From positions 1-6,275 of the forward strand of contig JAUWZH010000159.1 of the NCBI GenBank assembly GCA_030615435.1: a stretch of DNA of 6,275 bases. The letters run 5' to 3'. The notes beneath the pieces are model-generated. The model saw only the letters and a program-made list of their open reading frames with translations, did no database searches and had not been told where the DNA came from. The DNA is from Candidatus Brocadiaceae bacterium. Its GTDB lineage: Bacteria; Planctomycetota; Brocadiia; SM23-32. Below are positions 1-5,744 of this stretch, in pieces. The translations under genes and the position numbers were made by a program. Within the stretch, counting starts at the first letter, position 1. Each line of letters opens with the position of its first letter.

Positions 1-100
1 CTGCCGCGCTGCGGCTCTCGTCGCTGAGGTAGCGGCTGAACTCGGCGGCGATGCGCGCACGCCCCTCTACCCGGGAGCAGGGCGGGCCGGCCGGCGCCAT
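1..100 (-). CDS. Partial gene after etfA, N-terminus only; possible FAD-linked oxidase (GlcD/LctD-like)
   Basis: An open frame runs leftward from an ATG at 100-98 to the window edge, giving 33 codons with no stop. The visible peptide begins MAPAGPPCSRVEGRARIAAE and continues with a segment containing YLSDESR. An in-frame GTG at 115-113 is another possible start, only 2 bases after the etfA stop. The ATG is preceded by AGGA about 5 bases away and the GTG by GGAGGG about 12 bases away. Tight coupling to etfA implies co-transcription and a functional link. Inference: a helix followed by a Y-L-x-D-E-S-like segment recalls the start of some FAD-binding (PCMH-type) oxidases, and such oxidases often follow etfBA, as LctD does in lactate dehydrogenase operons. 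An acyl-CoA dehydrogenase or Fe-S oxidoreductase is not excluded. The gene is probably real; its function is a guess from context. Confidence 0.5.
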   Translation of the reverse strand, partial: MAPAGPPCSRVEGRARIAAEFSRYLSDESRSAA

Positions 101-117
101 GGTGGTCCTGAGCACGT

Positions 118-1380
118 TCACGATCGGCCCTCCCCGTGGCCTGGTGGGGGAGCCGAAGCTCCGGCGGAGTTGTTGGGCCCGTCTGCGGCCCGCCTTCGGC
201 GGATGCGCTCAATCCAACGGGGCACGATCACGTGCAGGTCGCCAACCAGGCCGACGTCGGCCACGCGGAAAATCGGAGCCTCGGGGTCCTGGTTGATGGC
301 AATGATCTTCCCGGCGCTCTGCATGCCGACCAGATGCTGCACCGCGCCCGAGATTCCACAGGCGACGTAGAGCTTCGGCTGAAGCGTCTTGCCGGTCTGA
401 CCCACCTGATGGGGGTAGGGGATCCAGCCGGCGTCCACGGCCGCGCGGCTGGCGCCGACAGCGCCGCCCAACTCCTGCGCCAGCTCCCGGATCAGCCCGA
501 AGCCCTGCGCCGAGCTTACTCCCCGGCCTCCCGAGACGACCACGTCGGCCTCGGCGATGTTTACGGCATCGGTCTGCTTCTCGCAGACTTCCAGCACCTC
601 GACCGCAGACTCGATTGCCCCGCCAGAGGGAGTGAACCGGACCATCTCCACGTCCCTCAGACGGCCTGGCTCCAGGGTGGGCAGGACGTTGGGCCGAACG
701 GTCGCCATCTGTGGCCGGTGGCGGGGACAGACTATGGTGGCCATGATGTTGCCGCCGAAGGCGGGGCGAGTTTGAAGCAACAGGCCTTCCTCATCGGCGA
801 TTTCCAGCCCGGTGCAGTCCGCCGTCAGGCCCGTCTTGACCAGCGCAGCCACGCGCGGCAGGAATGCCCGCCCCATCGAGGTTGCCCCGCACAGCACGAT
901 CTCCGGGCGCTCGCGCTCGATGAGTTCCGCGAGCGCCGCCGCATAGGTCCCGCTCCGGAAGCGGGCGAGCGATGGGTGTTGCGCCACGAATATCTTTTCG
1001 ACAGGAAAGCAACAGAGGGCCTTTGCAGCAGCGCCGAGGTCGTCCCCCACAAGCACGGCGCAGAGGCAAGTGCCGCGCCGGTCGGCCAGCTCCCTGCCCT
1101 TTCCCAGGAGCTGGAAGGTCACGGGATGAATCCGCCCGGCACTTTGCTCGGCGAGGACCCACACCCCGCTGAAAGAGCCGAGGTCGCGCTCCTCACGCTC
1201 CCGTTCTTCGACGATGCACAGGGCGTCCGCGGGACATTTCTCCACACACACCCCACACAGGACACACCCCTCGCCGACGCGCAGCCAGCCCTCGACGATC
1301 GCCAGCGCGTCGAACGGGCATTCCTCGACGCACAGCCCGCAGAGGTCGCACGACTGTTGGATGATCTCCAGGCGGCTCAC
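118..1380 (-). CDS. etfA: Electron transfer flavoprotein alpha subunit with N-terminal 2x[4Fe-4S] ferredoxin domain
   Basis: This 420-residue protein is the alpha half of an electron-transfer flavoprotein, which passes electrons between a dehydrogenase and a carrier in the cytoplasm. Residues 1-58 are a ferredoxin domain with two CxxCxxCxxxCP motifs (Cys 11/14/17/21 and 39/42/45/49), enough for two [4Fe-4S] clusters. Residues ~73-260 are the EtfA N-terminal domain. Residues ~275-395 are the FAD-binding domain, with SGGRGV (283-288), VGASRAAVDAGW (308-319), QVGQTGK (325-331), GISGAVQH (342-349), a D-x-x-APIF segment near 365-371 and LVGDL (378-382). The ferredoxin domain makes it longer than the usual ~320 residues; such extended EtfA proteins (CarE and LctC of Acetobacterium woodii) belong to bifurcating complexes. 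Residues ~397-420 form a short Pro/Ala/Gly-rich tail. The GTG start overlaps the etfB stop in GTGA, and AGAGGG lies about 6 bases before it. The identity is secure; the bifurcating role is inferred. Confidence 0.95.
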   Translation of the reverse strand: MSRLEIIQQSCDLCGLCVEECPFDALAIVEGWLRVGEGCVLCGVCVEKCPADALCIVEEREREERDLGSFSGVWVLAEQSAGRIHPVTFQLLGKGRELADRRGTCLCAVLVGDDLGAAAKALCCFPVEKIFVAQHPSLARFRSGTYAAALAELIERERPEIVLCGATSMGRAFLPRVAALVKTGLTADCTGLEIADEEGLLLQTRPAFGGNIMATIVCPRHRPQMATVRPNVLPTLEPGRLRDVEMVRFTPSGGAIESAVEVLEVCEKQTDAVNIAEADVVVSGGRGVSSAQGFGLIRELAQELGGAVGASRAAVDAGWIPYPHQVGQTGKTLQPKLYVACGISGAVQHLVGMQSAGKIIAINQDPEAPIFRVADVGLVGDLHVIVPRWIERIRRRRAADGPNNSAGASAPPPGHGEGRS

Positions 1381-2162
1381 AGGAGTCCCTCTTCCTCCAG
1401 GAGGCGCACCGCCTGCGCAATGCCCGCCCCGAGGTCTTCCTCGTAGATCCTGCCGGCGCGCTCAACTGAGGGACTGAATATCTCGACCACGCGCGTGGGC
1501 GAGCCGTCCAGCCCGATCTGTGCGGGGTCGGCTGCGATCTCTTGCCGCCCCAGACGCTTCAGCGGGGCGAAGCGGCCCCTGAAGAGGTCCTCCAGGTTCG
1601 GCAGGCGGGGCTCGTTCAGGTCTTTCACCACGGTCATGACCGCCGGCAGGGGGACGCGCAGCACCTCGTAGCCCGCGTCGGTGAGGCGCTCGACGACTGC
1701 GTGATCCGGCTCAATCTCACGCATCCGGCGCACGTAGGTCGCCTGGGGCAGGCCGAGGTGCACGGATAGCTCGGGGCCGACGTGGCCGGTGTCGCCGTCA
1801 ACGGCCTGTTTGCCGCAGAGAATCAGGTCGAATCCTCCCAGGGTCTCCACGGCCCGCGCCAGGGCGTAGGAGGTGGACCACGTGTCGGAACCGGCGAACT
1901 CACGTCCGCTCACCAACACCCCTTCGTCCACGCCGAAGGCGAGGACCTGCCTGAGCATCCTCTCGGCCTGCGGGGGGCCGAGGGTGATGGCCGTGACCGT
2001 GCCGCCGAGTCCCTGCCGGATGCGCAGTGCCTCCTCCACGGCAAAGGTGTCGAGAGGGTTCAGCACGCTTTCCACTCCCTCCCGCACCAGTGTCTTTGTC
2101 TCCGGGTCAACCTCCACTCGCGTGGTGTCCGGCACCTGTTTGACGCAGACGGCGATCTTCAT
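1377..2162 (-). CDS. etfB: Electron transfer flavoprotein beta subunit
   Basis: This 261-residue protein is the beta subunit that pairs with the EtfA encoded next to it, and its length is normal for the family. Visible family features are the N-terminal MKIAVCVKQVPDT strand, NPLDTFAVEEALRI (35-48), a CGKQAVDGDTGHVGP segment (116-130), LPQATYV (138-144), VVKDLNEPRLPNL (178-190), and the C-terminal arm from ~243 that packs against EtfA. In established ETF classification, the D-G-D-T-x-x-V-G-P version of the nucleotide loop is typical of ETFs that bind a second FAD in the beta subunit and can bifurcate electrons; AMP-binding housekeeping ETFs carry a different sequence there. The start is ATG at 2162-2160, with a modest CAGGGA upstream. 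The gene overlaps etfA by 4 bases, so translation is probably coupled. The identity is secure; the class assignment rests on recalled motif knowledge. Confidence 0.95.
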   Translation of the reverse strand: MKIAVCVKQVPDTTRVEVDPETKTLVREGVESVLNPLDTFAVEEALRIRQGLGGTVTAITLGPPQAERMLRQVLAFGVDEGVLVSGREFAGSDTWSTSYALARAVETLGGFDLILCGKQAVDGDTGHVGPELSVHLGLPQATYVRRMREIEPDHAVVERLTDAGYEVLRVPLPAVMTVVKDLNEPRLPNLEDLFRGRFAPLKRLGRQEIAADPAQIGLDGSPTRVVEIFSPSVERAGRIYEEDLGAGIAQAVRLLEEEGLL

Positions 2163-2279
2163 CGTCGTTTCCCTGAAGGATTGCTCTGTCCGGGAGGAAG
2201 CGCCTCCGAGGAGGACTTGACGCTGGCGCTCAATCGCCGTCCCTGAAGCGTGTCACCGTGAATCGGTGTGGCGGAGAGT
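2163..2279 (-). other. Intergenic gap between DUF192 gene and etfB
   Basis: These 117 bases hold no convincing gene. On the minus strand a small hairpin (CACCG/CGGTG arms at 2254-2258 and 2264-2268, 5-base loop) lies just after the DUF192 stop but has no T-run after it, so it is not a standard intrinsic terminator. Nearer etfB, CCTCC and GGAGG arms form a very small dyad. No good -35/-10 pair for etfB was seen. Whether etfB is read from its own promoter or from upstream is open. Confidence 0.4.
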
Positions 2280-2816
2280 TCACTCCGACGGCCCGGTTTC
2301 GCCTTCGAGCAGGGGAGGAGGAGGAATCTTGTCGGGCAGTTCGGCCCTGAATCCGGGCTCAATGCGGTGGTCCTCGAACCAGCCCTGCCGCACCTCCAGG
2401 GCATACCGCACCGGCTCGCCCGGACCGAGCCTCTGGAGGCTGTTCGGTTCCATCCGGGTGATGCGCACGATGGTGCCGTCGCCCTTGATGAAGGCCACCG
2501 ACAGCGGGACGTTCGTATCCTTCATCCAGAAATGCGGCTCGCAGGGCTCTTGGTAAACGAAGAGCATGCCGTAGCCCGGTTCGAGCTCCGCGCGGCCGCT
2601 CAGGCCCTTGAGGCGCCGCGCCGGCGTGTCTGCCACCTCAGCCCTCACCAGCCAGTCGCCTACCTTCACCTCCACCACGCGCGCCCTGGCAGGCCGGCCT
2701 ACCCGCTCTGGCGGGCGGCATCCACGGCTTCGGTACATCATATAGCCGCCGAGGGCGAAGATTATGAGGAACGTTATCAGGCTCCTCGACCAACCCGGTT
2801 TCTGCTGCGCCGTCAC
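2280..2816 (-). CDS. DUF192 family protein with N-terminal membrane anchor
   Basis: This 178-residue protein has a single hydrophobic segment at about residues 13-28 (LITFLIIFALGGYMMY), flanked by positive charges, with no lipobox. A DUF192 domain (PF02643) follows at about 53-158. Family landmarks are VADTPARRLKGLSGR (61-75), GYGMLFVY (81-88), FWMKDTNVPLSVAFI (96-110), an I-V-R-I-T-R-M-E-P run (116-124) and YALEVRQGWFEDHRI (138-152). The tail is short and Pro-rich (PPPP near 165-168). DUF192 proteins are usually exported or anchored small beta-rich domains of unknown biochemical function; the anchor here suggests the domain sits outside the membrane. The start is GTG at 2816-2814, about 9 bases after GAGGGA; no alternative start upstream of the membrane segment looks better. 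It lies between top6B and etfB with gaps of 162 and 117 bases, which gives little functional information. The family call is secure; the role is unknown. Confidence 0.9.
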   Translation of the reverse strand: MTAQQKPGWSRSLITFLIIFALGGYMMYRSRGCRPPERVGRPARARVVEVKVGDWLVRAEVADTPARRLKGLSGRAELEPGYGMLFVYQEPCEPHFWMKDTNVPLSVAFIKGDGTIVRITRMEPNSLQRLGPGEPVRYALEVRQGWFEDHRIEPGFRAELPDKIPPPPLLEGETGPSE

Positions 2817-2978
2817 TTTTCGTGGTCCCTCACGCGGCAGGAGTGAGCAAGGGCGAATCCGATGGGCACAGCTCCCGGGACGACACGCCGGGCGCTGGTG
2901 ATTCCCATGGTGTCGTGCAGCATAACAGGAACGGGCCCGGCAGGCAAACTCCCGCGGGCTGCGTGTTCGGGCGGCCGT
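2817..2978 (-). other. Intergenic gap between top6B and DUF192 gene
   Basis: These 162 bases follow the top6B stop, where a top6A gene would be expected in the usual archaeal arrangement. No start of a topoisomerase VI A subunit is present, and the short frames here lack family resemblance. A perfect 7-base inverted repeat, ACGACAC at 2880-2886 and GTGTCGT at 2910-2916 with a 23-base spacer, could form a hairpin, but no T-run follows on the minus strand. A GAGGGA ribosome-binding site for the DUF192 gene lies at the left end. Confidence 0.4.
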
Positions 2979-4565
2979 TCAGCCCTTGCGGCTTTTCTGA
3001 AGGAGCGCGGTGAGGTCGGCCACGAGGCGCTCTTTCTCGGCGTCGCCGAAGTTCAGGATGCCCTGCAGCGCCTCGCCGATGTGTGGGATGTACCTTTCTA
3101 TGTGGAGGCGCTTGCGATCTTCCTCGGCCTCGCGGCGCCGGCGCCTCAGGTGGATGCGCAGCTTGCGTGCGCATTCCTGCAGGGCGAGCGTGACTTCCTT
3201 CTCGATTGCGGGGTAGGAGGCGACGGCTTCCTTGCTCTCGCTGGCGAAGGGCACCCAGGCGCTCGCAACGTGCACCAGGATCAGCAGCGGGCCGACGGGC
3301 AGCGAACCGGAGGGCTGCCCCAGCCCGTACTGGCGCCAGTTCAGCGCTGAGACGCACTGGGTGATGACGCATGCGCCACTCTGATACAGCAGCGGGACAC
3401 GGTTGGCGAAGCGCATGATCCTCGCCGGCCTTTCCGCCGGCAGCTCCCCGCCGTAAGCAATGCCTGCCTCCACCAGGAAGGGAATGCCACGGTAGACCGA
3501 GGGCGAGCGGGTGACGCACTCGTAGACGTCGGCCTCCACATTCGATTTCAGTCCCACCAGGATCTGTTCTGGGCCGATCGGCGAGATGCACTCCATCGGA
3601 GGGTTGCGCAGTTTGGTCTGGCGGATGGCGCTGAGAAGGGATTCGGCTTCCTGGCGAGCGATCCGGCTGGGGCGCGCATGTTCGGAGATGCCCGCCGCCT
3701 GGCATATGTCCGCGGCGTTGCGCTCGCTCACGCGCGAGAAGTCCCGGCGCAGACATTCCTTGACGTTGCGCGCCCTGGTGTCGTGGAGCATCTGGATGAG
3801 CACGCCGAGCTCGATGCCGTAGGGGTGGGGCTTGATCGGCTTCGGGTCCTCGGGGAGCACCTCGCTCGCCCGCTCGAAGCGCCTCTCCCTGCCGTCGGGC
3901 CCACGGTAGGTGAGGGAGACATGGGGGTTCGCCATCACGGTCTGCTCGAGGTATTCGTCCACGCTCCACCTGCCGCGCTGGTAGCTGCCTTCCAGCTCGA
4001 TCTGCACGGAGGTCCCGGGGTGGCCGTTCCACTCGATGGAGTCCTCGGTGATGATCTTCGGCTCGTTGGCCTTCGTGTCAATGACCAGCTCGAAGTAATC
4101 GGCCTTCCCCCCGTCTTTCGTCTTGGAGATGATGATGACGGGCTTGCCGGTGGTGATCTGGCCGTACATGCCGGCGGCACTGATGCCGATGCCCTGCTGG
4201 CCGCGGCTCATCTTGAGACGGTGGAACTTGCTTCCGTAGAGGAGCTTCCCGAAGATGCGGGCGATCTGGCGCTTGAGGATGCCGGGGCCGTTGTCCTCCA
4301 CCCTGACCCGGAAGCGGTCTTCCCTGTTGTCCACTGCCGCTATCTCCACCAGGATCTCCGGCAGGATGCCGGCCTCCTCGCAGGCGTCCAGGGAGTTGTC
4401 CACCGCCTCCTTTACCGTGGTCAGGAGGGCCCGTTTGGGGTTGTCAAAACCGAGGAGGTGACGATTCTTGCTGAAGAACTCGCTGACGCTGATCTCTCTC
4501 TGCTGTCTGGCGAGGTCCTTCGCCGTAAGGCGCCTGCGATTATCCTGTGCAGATTTTTCCGCCAT
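2979..4565 (-). CDS. top6B: DNA topoisomerase VI subunit B (type IIB topoisomerase ATPase)
   Basis: This 528-residue protein is the ATPase subunit of topoisomerase VI, which with the Spo11-like A subunit passes one DNA duplex through another. Motifs appear in family order (numbered from the chosen ATG): SVSEFFSKNRHLLGFDNP (26-43); the Bergerat N-box KEAVDNSLDA (52-61); the G1 box EDNGPGI (90-96); KLLYGSK (107-113); and the G2 box GQQGIGIS (122-129). A helix-two-turn-helix-like region spans ~250-308. The transducer domain ends with VASAWVPFASESKEAVA, whose Lys (445) matches the switch lysine that contacts ATP. The C-terminus is charged and helical. The length matches full-size archaeal subunits, so it looks intact. 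The frame extends to a GTG at 4616, but the ATG at 4565-4563 fits the family better; the ribosome-binding site is weak (CACGGA). No A-subunit gene adjoins it. Confidence 0.95.
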   Translation of the reverse strand: MAEKSAQDNRRRLTAKDLARQQREISVSEFFSKNRHLLGFDNPKRALLTTVKEAVDNSLDACEEAGILPEILVEIAAVDNREDRFRVRVEDNGPGILKRQIARIFGKLLYGSKFHRLKMSRGQQGIGISAAGMYGQITTGKPVIIISKTKDGGKADYFELVIDTKANEPKIITEDSIEWNGHPGTSVQIELEGSYQRGRWSVDEYLEQTVMANPHVSLTYRGPDGRERRFERASEVLPEDPKPIKPHPYGIELGVLIQMLHDTRARNVKECLRRDFSRVSERNAADICQAAGISEHARPSRIARQEAESLLSAIRQTKLRNPPMECISPIGPEQILVGLKSNVEADVYECVTRSPSVYRGIPFLVEAGIAYGGELPAERPARIMRFANRVPLLYQSGACVITQCVSALNWRQYGLGQPSGSLPVGPLLILVHVASAWVPFASESKEAVASYPAIEKEVTLALQECARKLRIHLRRRRREAEEDRKRLHIERYIPHIGEALQGILNFGDAEKERLVADLTALLQKSRKG

Positions 4566-4650
4566 TTTTTTCCGTGACCGTTCCGTTCGGCCCGCGCTTT
4601 CGCCTGACCGTCGCACCGACCGAAGGAGGGGCCGATACAGTCCTCATCGG

Positions 4651-4673
4651 TGCACACAACCCTGTGCTGTGCA
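4651..4673. repeat. Interrupted inverted repeat TGCACA-N11-TGTGCA
   Basis: The arms TGCACA (4651-4656) and TGTGCA (4668-4673) are perfect 6-base complements. A nested alternative pairs GCACA (4652-4656) with TGTGC (4663-4667), because TGTGC is tandemly repeated. The symmetry and its place about 90 bases upstream of the top6B start are compatible with a repressor operator or a small RNA hairpin. No regulator is identified, and repeats this short occur by chance. Confidence 0.35.
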
Positions 4674-4717
4674 AGAAGTTGCGTAAGATATTAGGATGCC
4701 CGAAGGGAAGGACCGCA

Positions 4718-4729
4718 GCAGGGCCCTGC
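4718..4729. repeat. 12-base perfect palindrome GCAGGGCCCTGC
   Basis: This is a perfect dyad without spacer in the middle of the divergent region, about 125 bases upstream of parA. It could be a protein binding site. In GC-rich DNA such a palindrome can also arise by chance. Confidence 0.3.
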
Positions 4730-4806
4730 CCGCACTGTACGATAGCGCAAACCACGTGACAGTTTCAACACCTCGCCCTTCGAACCTATCATTGTCCGGG
4801 TTTCGA

Positions 4807-4812
4807 TATACT
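4807..4812 (+). promoter_or_regulatory. Candidate -10 element (TATACT) for parA
   Basis: TATACT is a 5-of-6 match to the bacterial -10 consensus and the most AT-rich stretch just upstream of parA. No good -35 hexamer lies 16-18 bases upstream; TTGTCC at 4792-4797 is too close. If it is used, transcription would start near 4819, leaving almost no leader before the ATG at 4823 but about 25 bases before the ATG at 4844, which favours the latter as the start. Confidence 0.35.
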
Positions 4813-4843
4813 ACCGGGGCGCATGGGAGAGAACCCAGGACCA

Positions 4844-5689
4844 ATGCGACGCATCGCCATTGCAAACCAGAAGGGCGGAGTCGGCAAGACGACCACCGCT
4901 GCGAATCTGGGGACGTGCATCGCGCGGCTCGGCAAGCGGGTCCTCCTCGTAGACATGGACCCCCAGGCGAACCTGTCCATACATATGGGGATCGCAGTCG
5001 GGCGGGACGAGCCCTCAACCTACACCCTGATGCGAGGGGAGAACACCCTGGAGGAAACCCTGCGGGACACGATGGTGGAGGGGCTGAGGATAATCCCCTC
5101 GAACATTGACCTCGCCGGGCTCGAAGTGGAACTCTCCACCCAGTCAGAGGGGCGGGAAAAATGCCTGGCCAGGGCTCTGGAGGGGCTGGACGAGCAGTTC
5201 GACTACTTGTTCGTGGACTGCCCTCCGTCGCTGGGTTTGCTGACGTTGAACGGCATGTGCGCCGTGGACGAGATCTTCATCCCACTGCAAACCGAATTCT
5301 TCGCCCTCCAGGGGCTCGGCCGCCTGGTTGAGACGGTGCGGAGGGTGCGCTCCAGCCTCAACCCGAAGGTGGAGGTTACCGGCATCATCGCCGCCATGTT
5401 CGACGTGCGCACGTCGCTGGCCAGGGAGGTGGTCCAGGACATCAAGGAGCACTTCGGCGACAGGCTCTTCGAGACGGTGGTGCGCAAGAACGTGCGGTTG
5501 GCCGAGGCGCCGGGCTTCGGCGCACCCGTCATCCTCTATGACCCGGATTGTTACGGCTCACAGGACTACCGTTCGCTGGCCCTGGAGGTCCTGGCGATGG
5601 ACAGTAAATGGCCTGAAGTGCCGATTCGAGATCATCACCCAGCCTGCCTGCCGGCCGAGGTGACGGAGGGTCGGTCGCAGGTCGAATAG
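4844..5689 (+). CDS. parA: ParA/Soj-type partitioning ATPase
   Basis: This 281-residue protein is a deviant-Walker ATPase that binds DNA nonspecifically as an ATP dimer and positions chromosomes, plasmids or protein cargo. Visible are the deviant Walker A motif KGGVGKTTTA with signature Lys10 and catalytic Lys15, the A' motif VDMDPQAN (36-43), the Walker B region FVDCPPSLGLLTLN (123-136), and IPLQTEFFALQGL (146-158). Further along are FDVRTSLAREV (186-196), RKNVRLAEAPGFGAPVILYD (214-233) and a final Y-R-S-L-A-L-E-V-L helix, all typical of chromosomal Soj. The length is slightly above the usual ~255 because of a short polar tail after ~253. An upstream in-frame ATG at 4823 would add 7 residues; the ATG at 4844 is preferred because it places the first strand at the N-terminus and follows AGGA (4837-4840), though that spacing is short. 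No parS site was found, and the next gene is not an evident ParB. Confidence 0.94.
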   Translation: MRRIAIANQKGGVGKTTTAANLGTCIARLGKRVLLVDMDPQANLSIHMGIAVGRDEPSTYTLMRGENTLEETLRDTMVEGLRIIPSNIDLAGLEVELSTQSEGREKCLARALEGLDEQFDYLFVDCPPSLGLLTLNGMCAVDEIFIPLQTEFFALQGLGRLVETVRRVRSSLNPKVEVTGIIAAMFDVRTSLAREVVQDIKEHFGDRLFETVVRKNVRLAEAPGFGAPVILYDPDCYGSQDYRSLALEVLAMDSKWPEVPIRDHHPACLPAEVTEGRSQVE

Positions 5690-5734
5690 GCGCAGCGAAA
5701 ATGTGCGGGACTGCCGCGTGTTCTGAACGAGACC

Positions 5735-5740
5735 GGAGGG
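5735..5740 (+). promoter_or_regulatory. Strong ribosome-binding site GGAGGG
   Basis: GGAGGG ends 4 bases before the ATG at 5745. It is the best Shine-Dalgarno match in the rightward pair and is the main evidence that the following low-complexity frame is translated from this ATG. Confidence 0.65.
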
Positions 5741-5744
5741 CAAG

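Larger units (their letters stand above)
4566..4843. promoter_or_regulatory. Divergent intergenic region between top6B and parA
   Basis: About 280 bases separate the two divergent starts, with no credible gene in either direction. The region should hold both promoters. It contains an interrupted inverted repeat (4651-4673), a 12-base perfect palindrome (4718-4729), a CACGTG hexamer (4753-4758) and a -10-like element for parA (4807-4812). For top6B, a TTGCAC-like -35 can be read on the minus strand at 4674-4669, but the matching -10 is poor, so no promoter is assigned. Confidence 0.6.

Noticed and set aside
136..1446. A 436-codon open frame on the plus strand
   Set aside because: It lies antisense to etfA, which has clear motifs through its whole length. 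The antisense product shows no recognisable domain and is explained by GC-rich codon bias.
2254..2268. CACCG/CGGTG hairpin as a terminator after the DUF192 gene
   Set aside because: The stem is only 5 base pairs and no T-run follows it on the minus strand.
2830..4032. A 400-codon minus-strand open frame in another frame of top6B
   Set aside because: It is Arg/Pro/Ala-rich as expected of an out-of-frame reading, while the overlapping top6B frame carries all conserved motifs. It is not evidence of a frameshift.
3678..4577. A 299-codon plus-strand open frame
   Set aside because: It is antisense to the top6B ATPase region. Its composition is that of a mirrored GC-rich gene, and no family motifs are visible.
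4688..4693. TAATAT on the minus strand as a -10 for top6B
   Set aside because: No -35-like hexamer lies at the right distance (the position reads GCGGTC), and it would give a leader of over 100 bases.
4749..4765. Possible parS site around CACGTG near parA
   Set aside because: The CACGTG core matches the centre of the parS consensus, but the flanks do not (no TGTTT on the left or AAACA on the right), and the weak AAAC/GTTT dyad is centred elsewhere.
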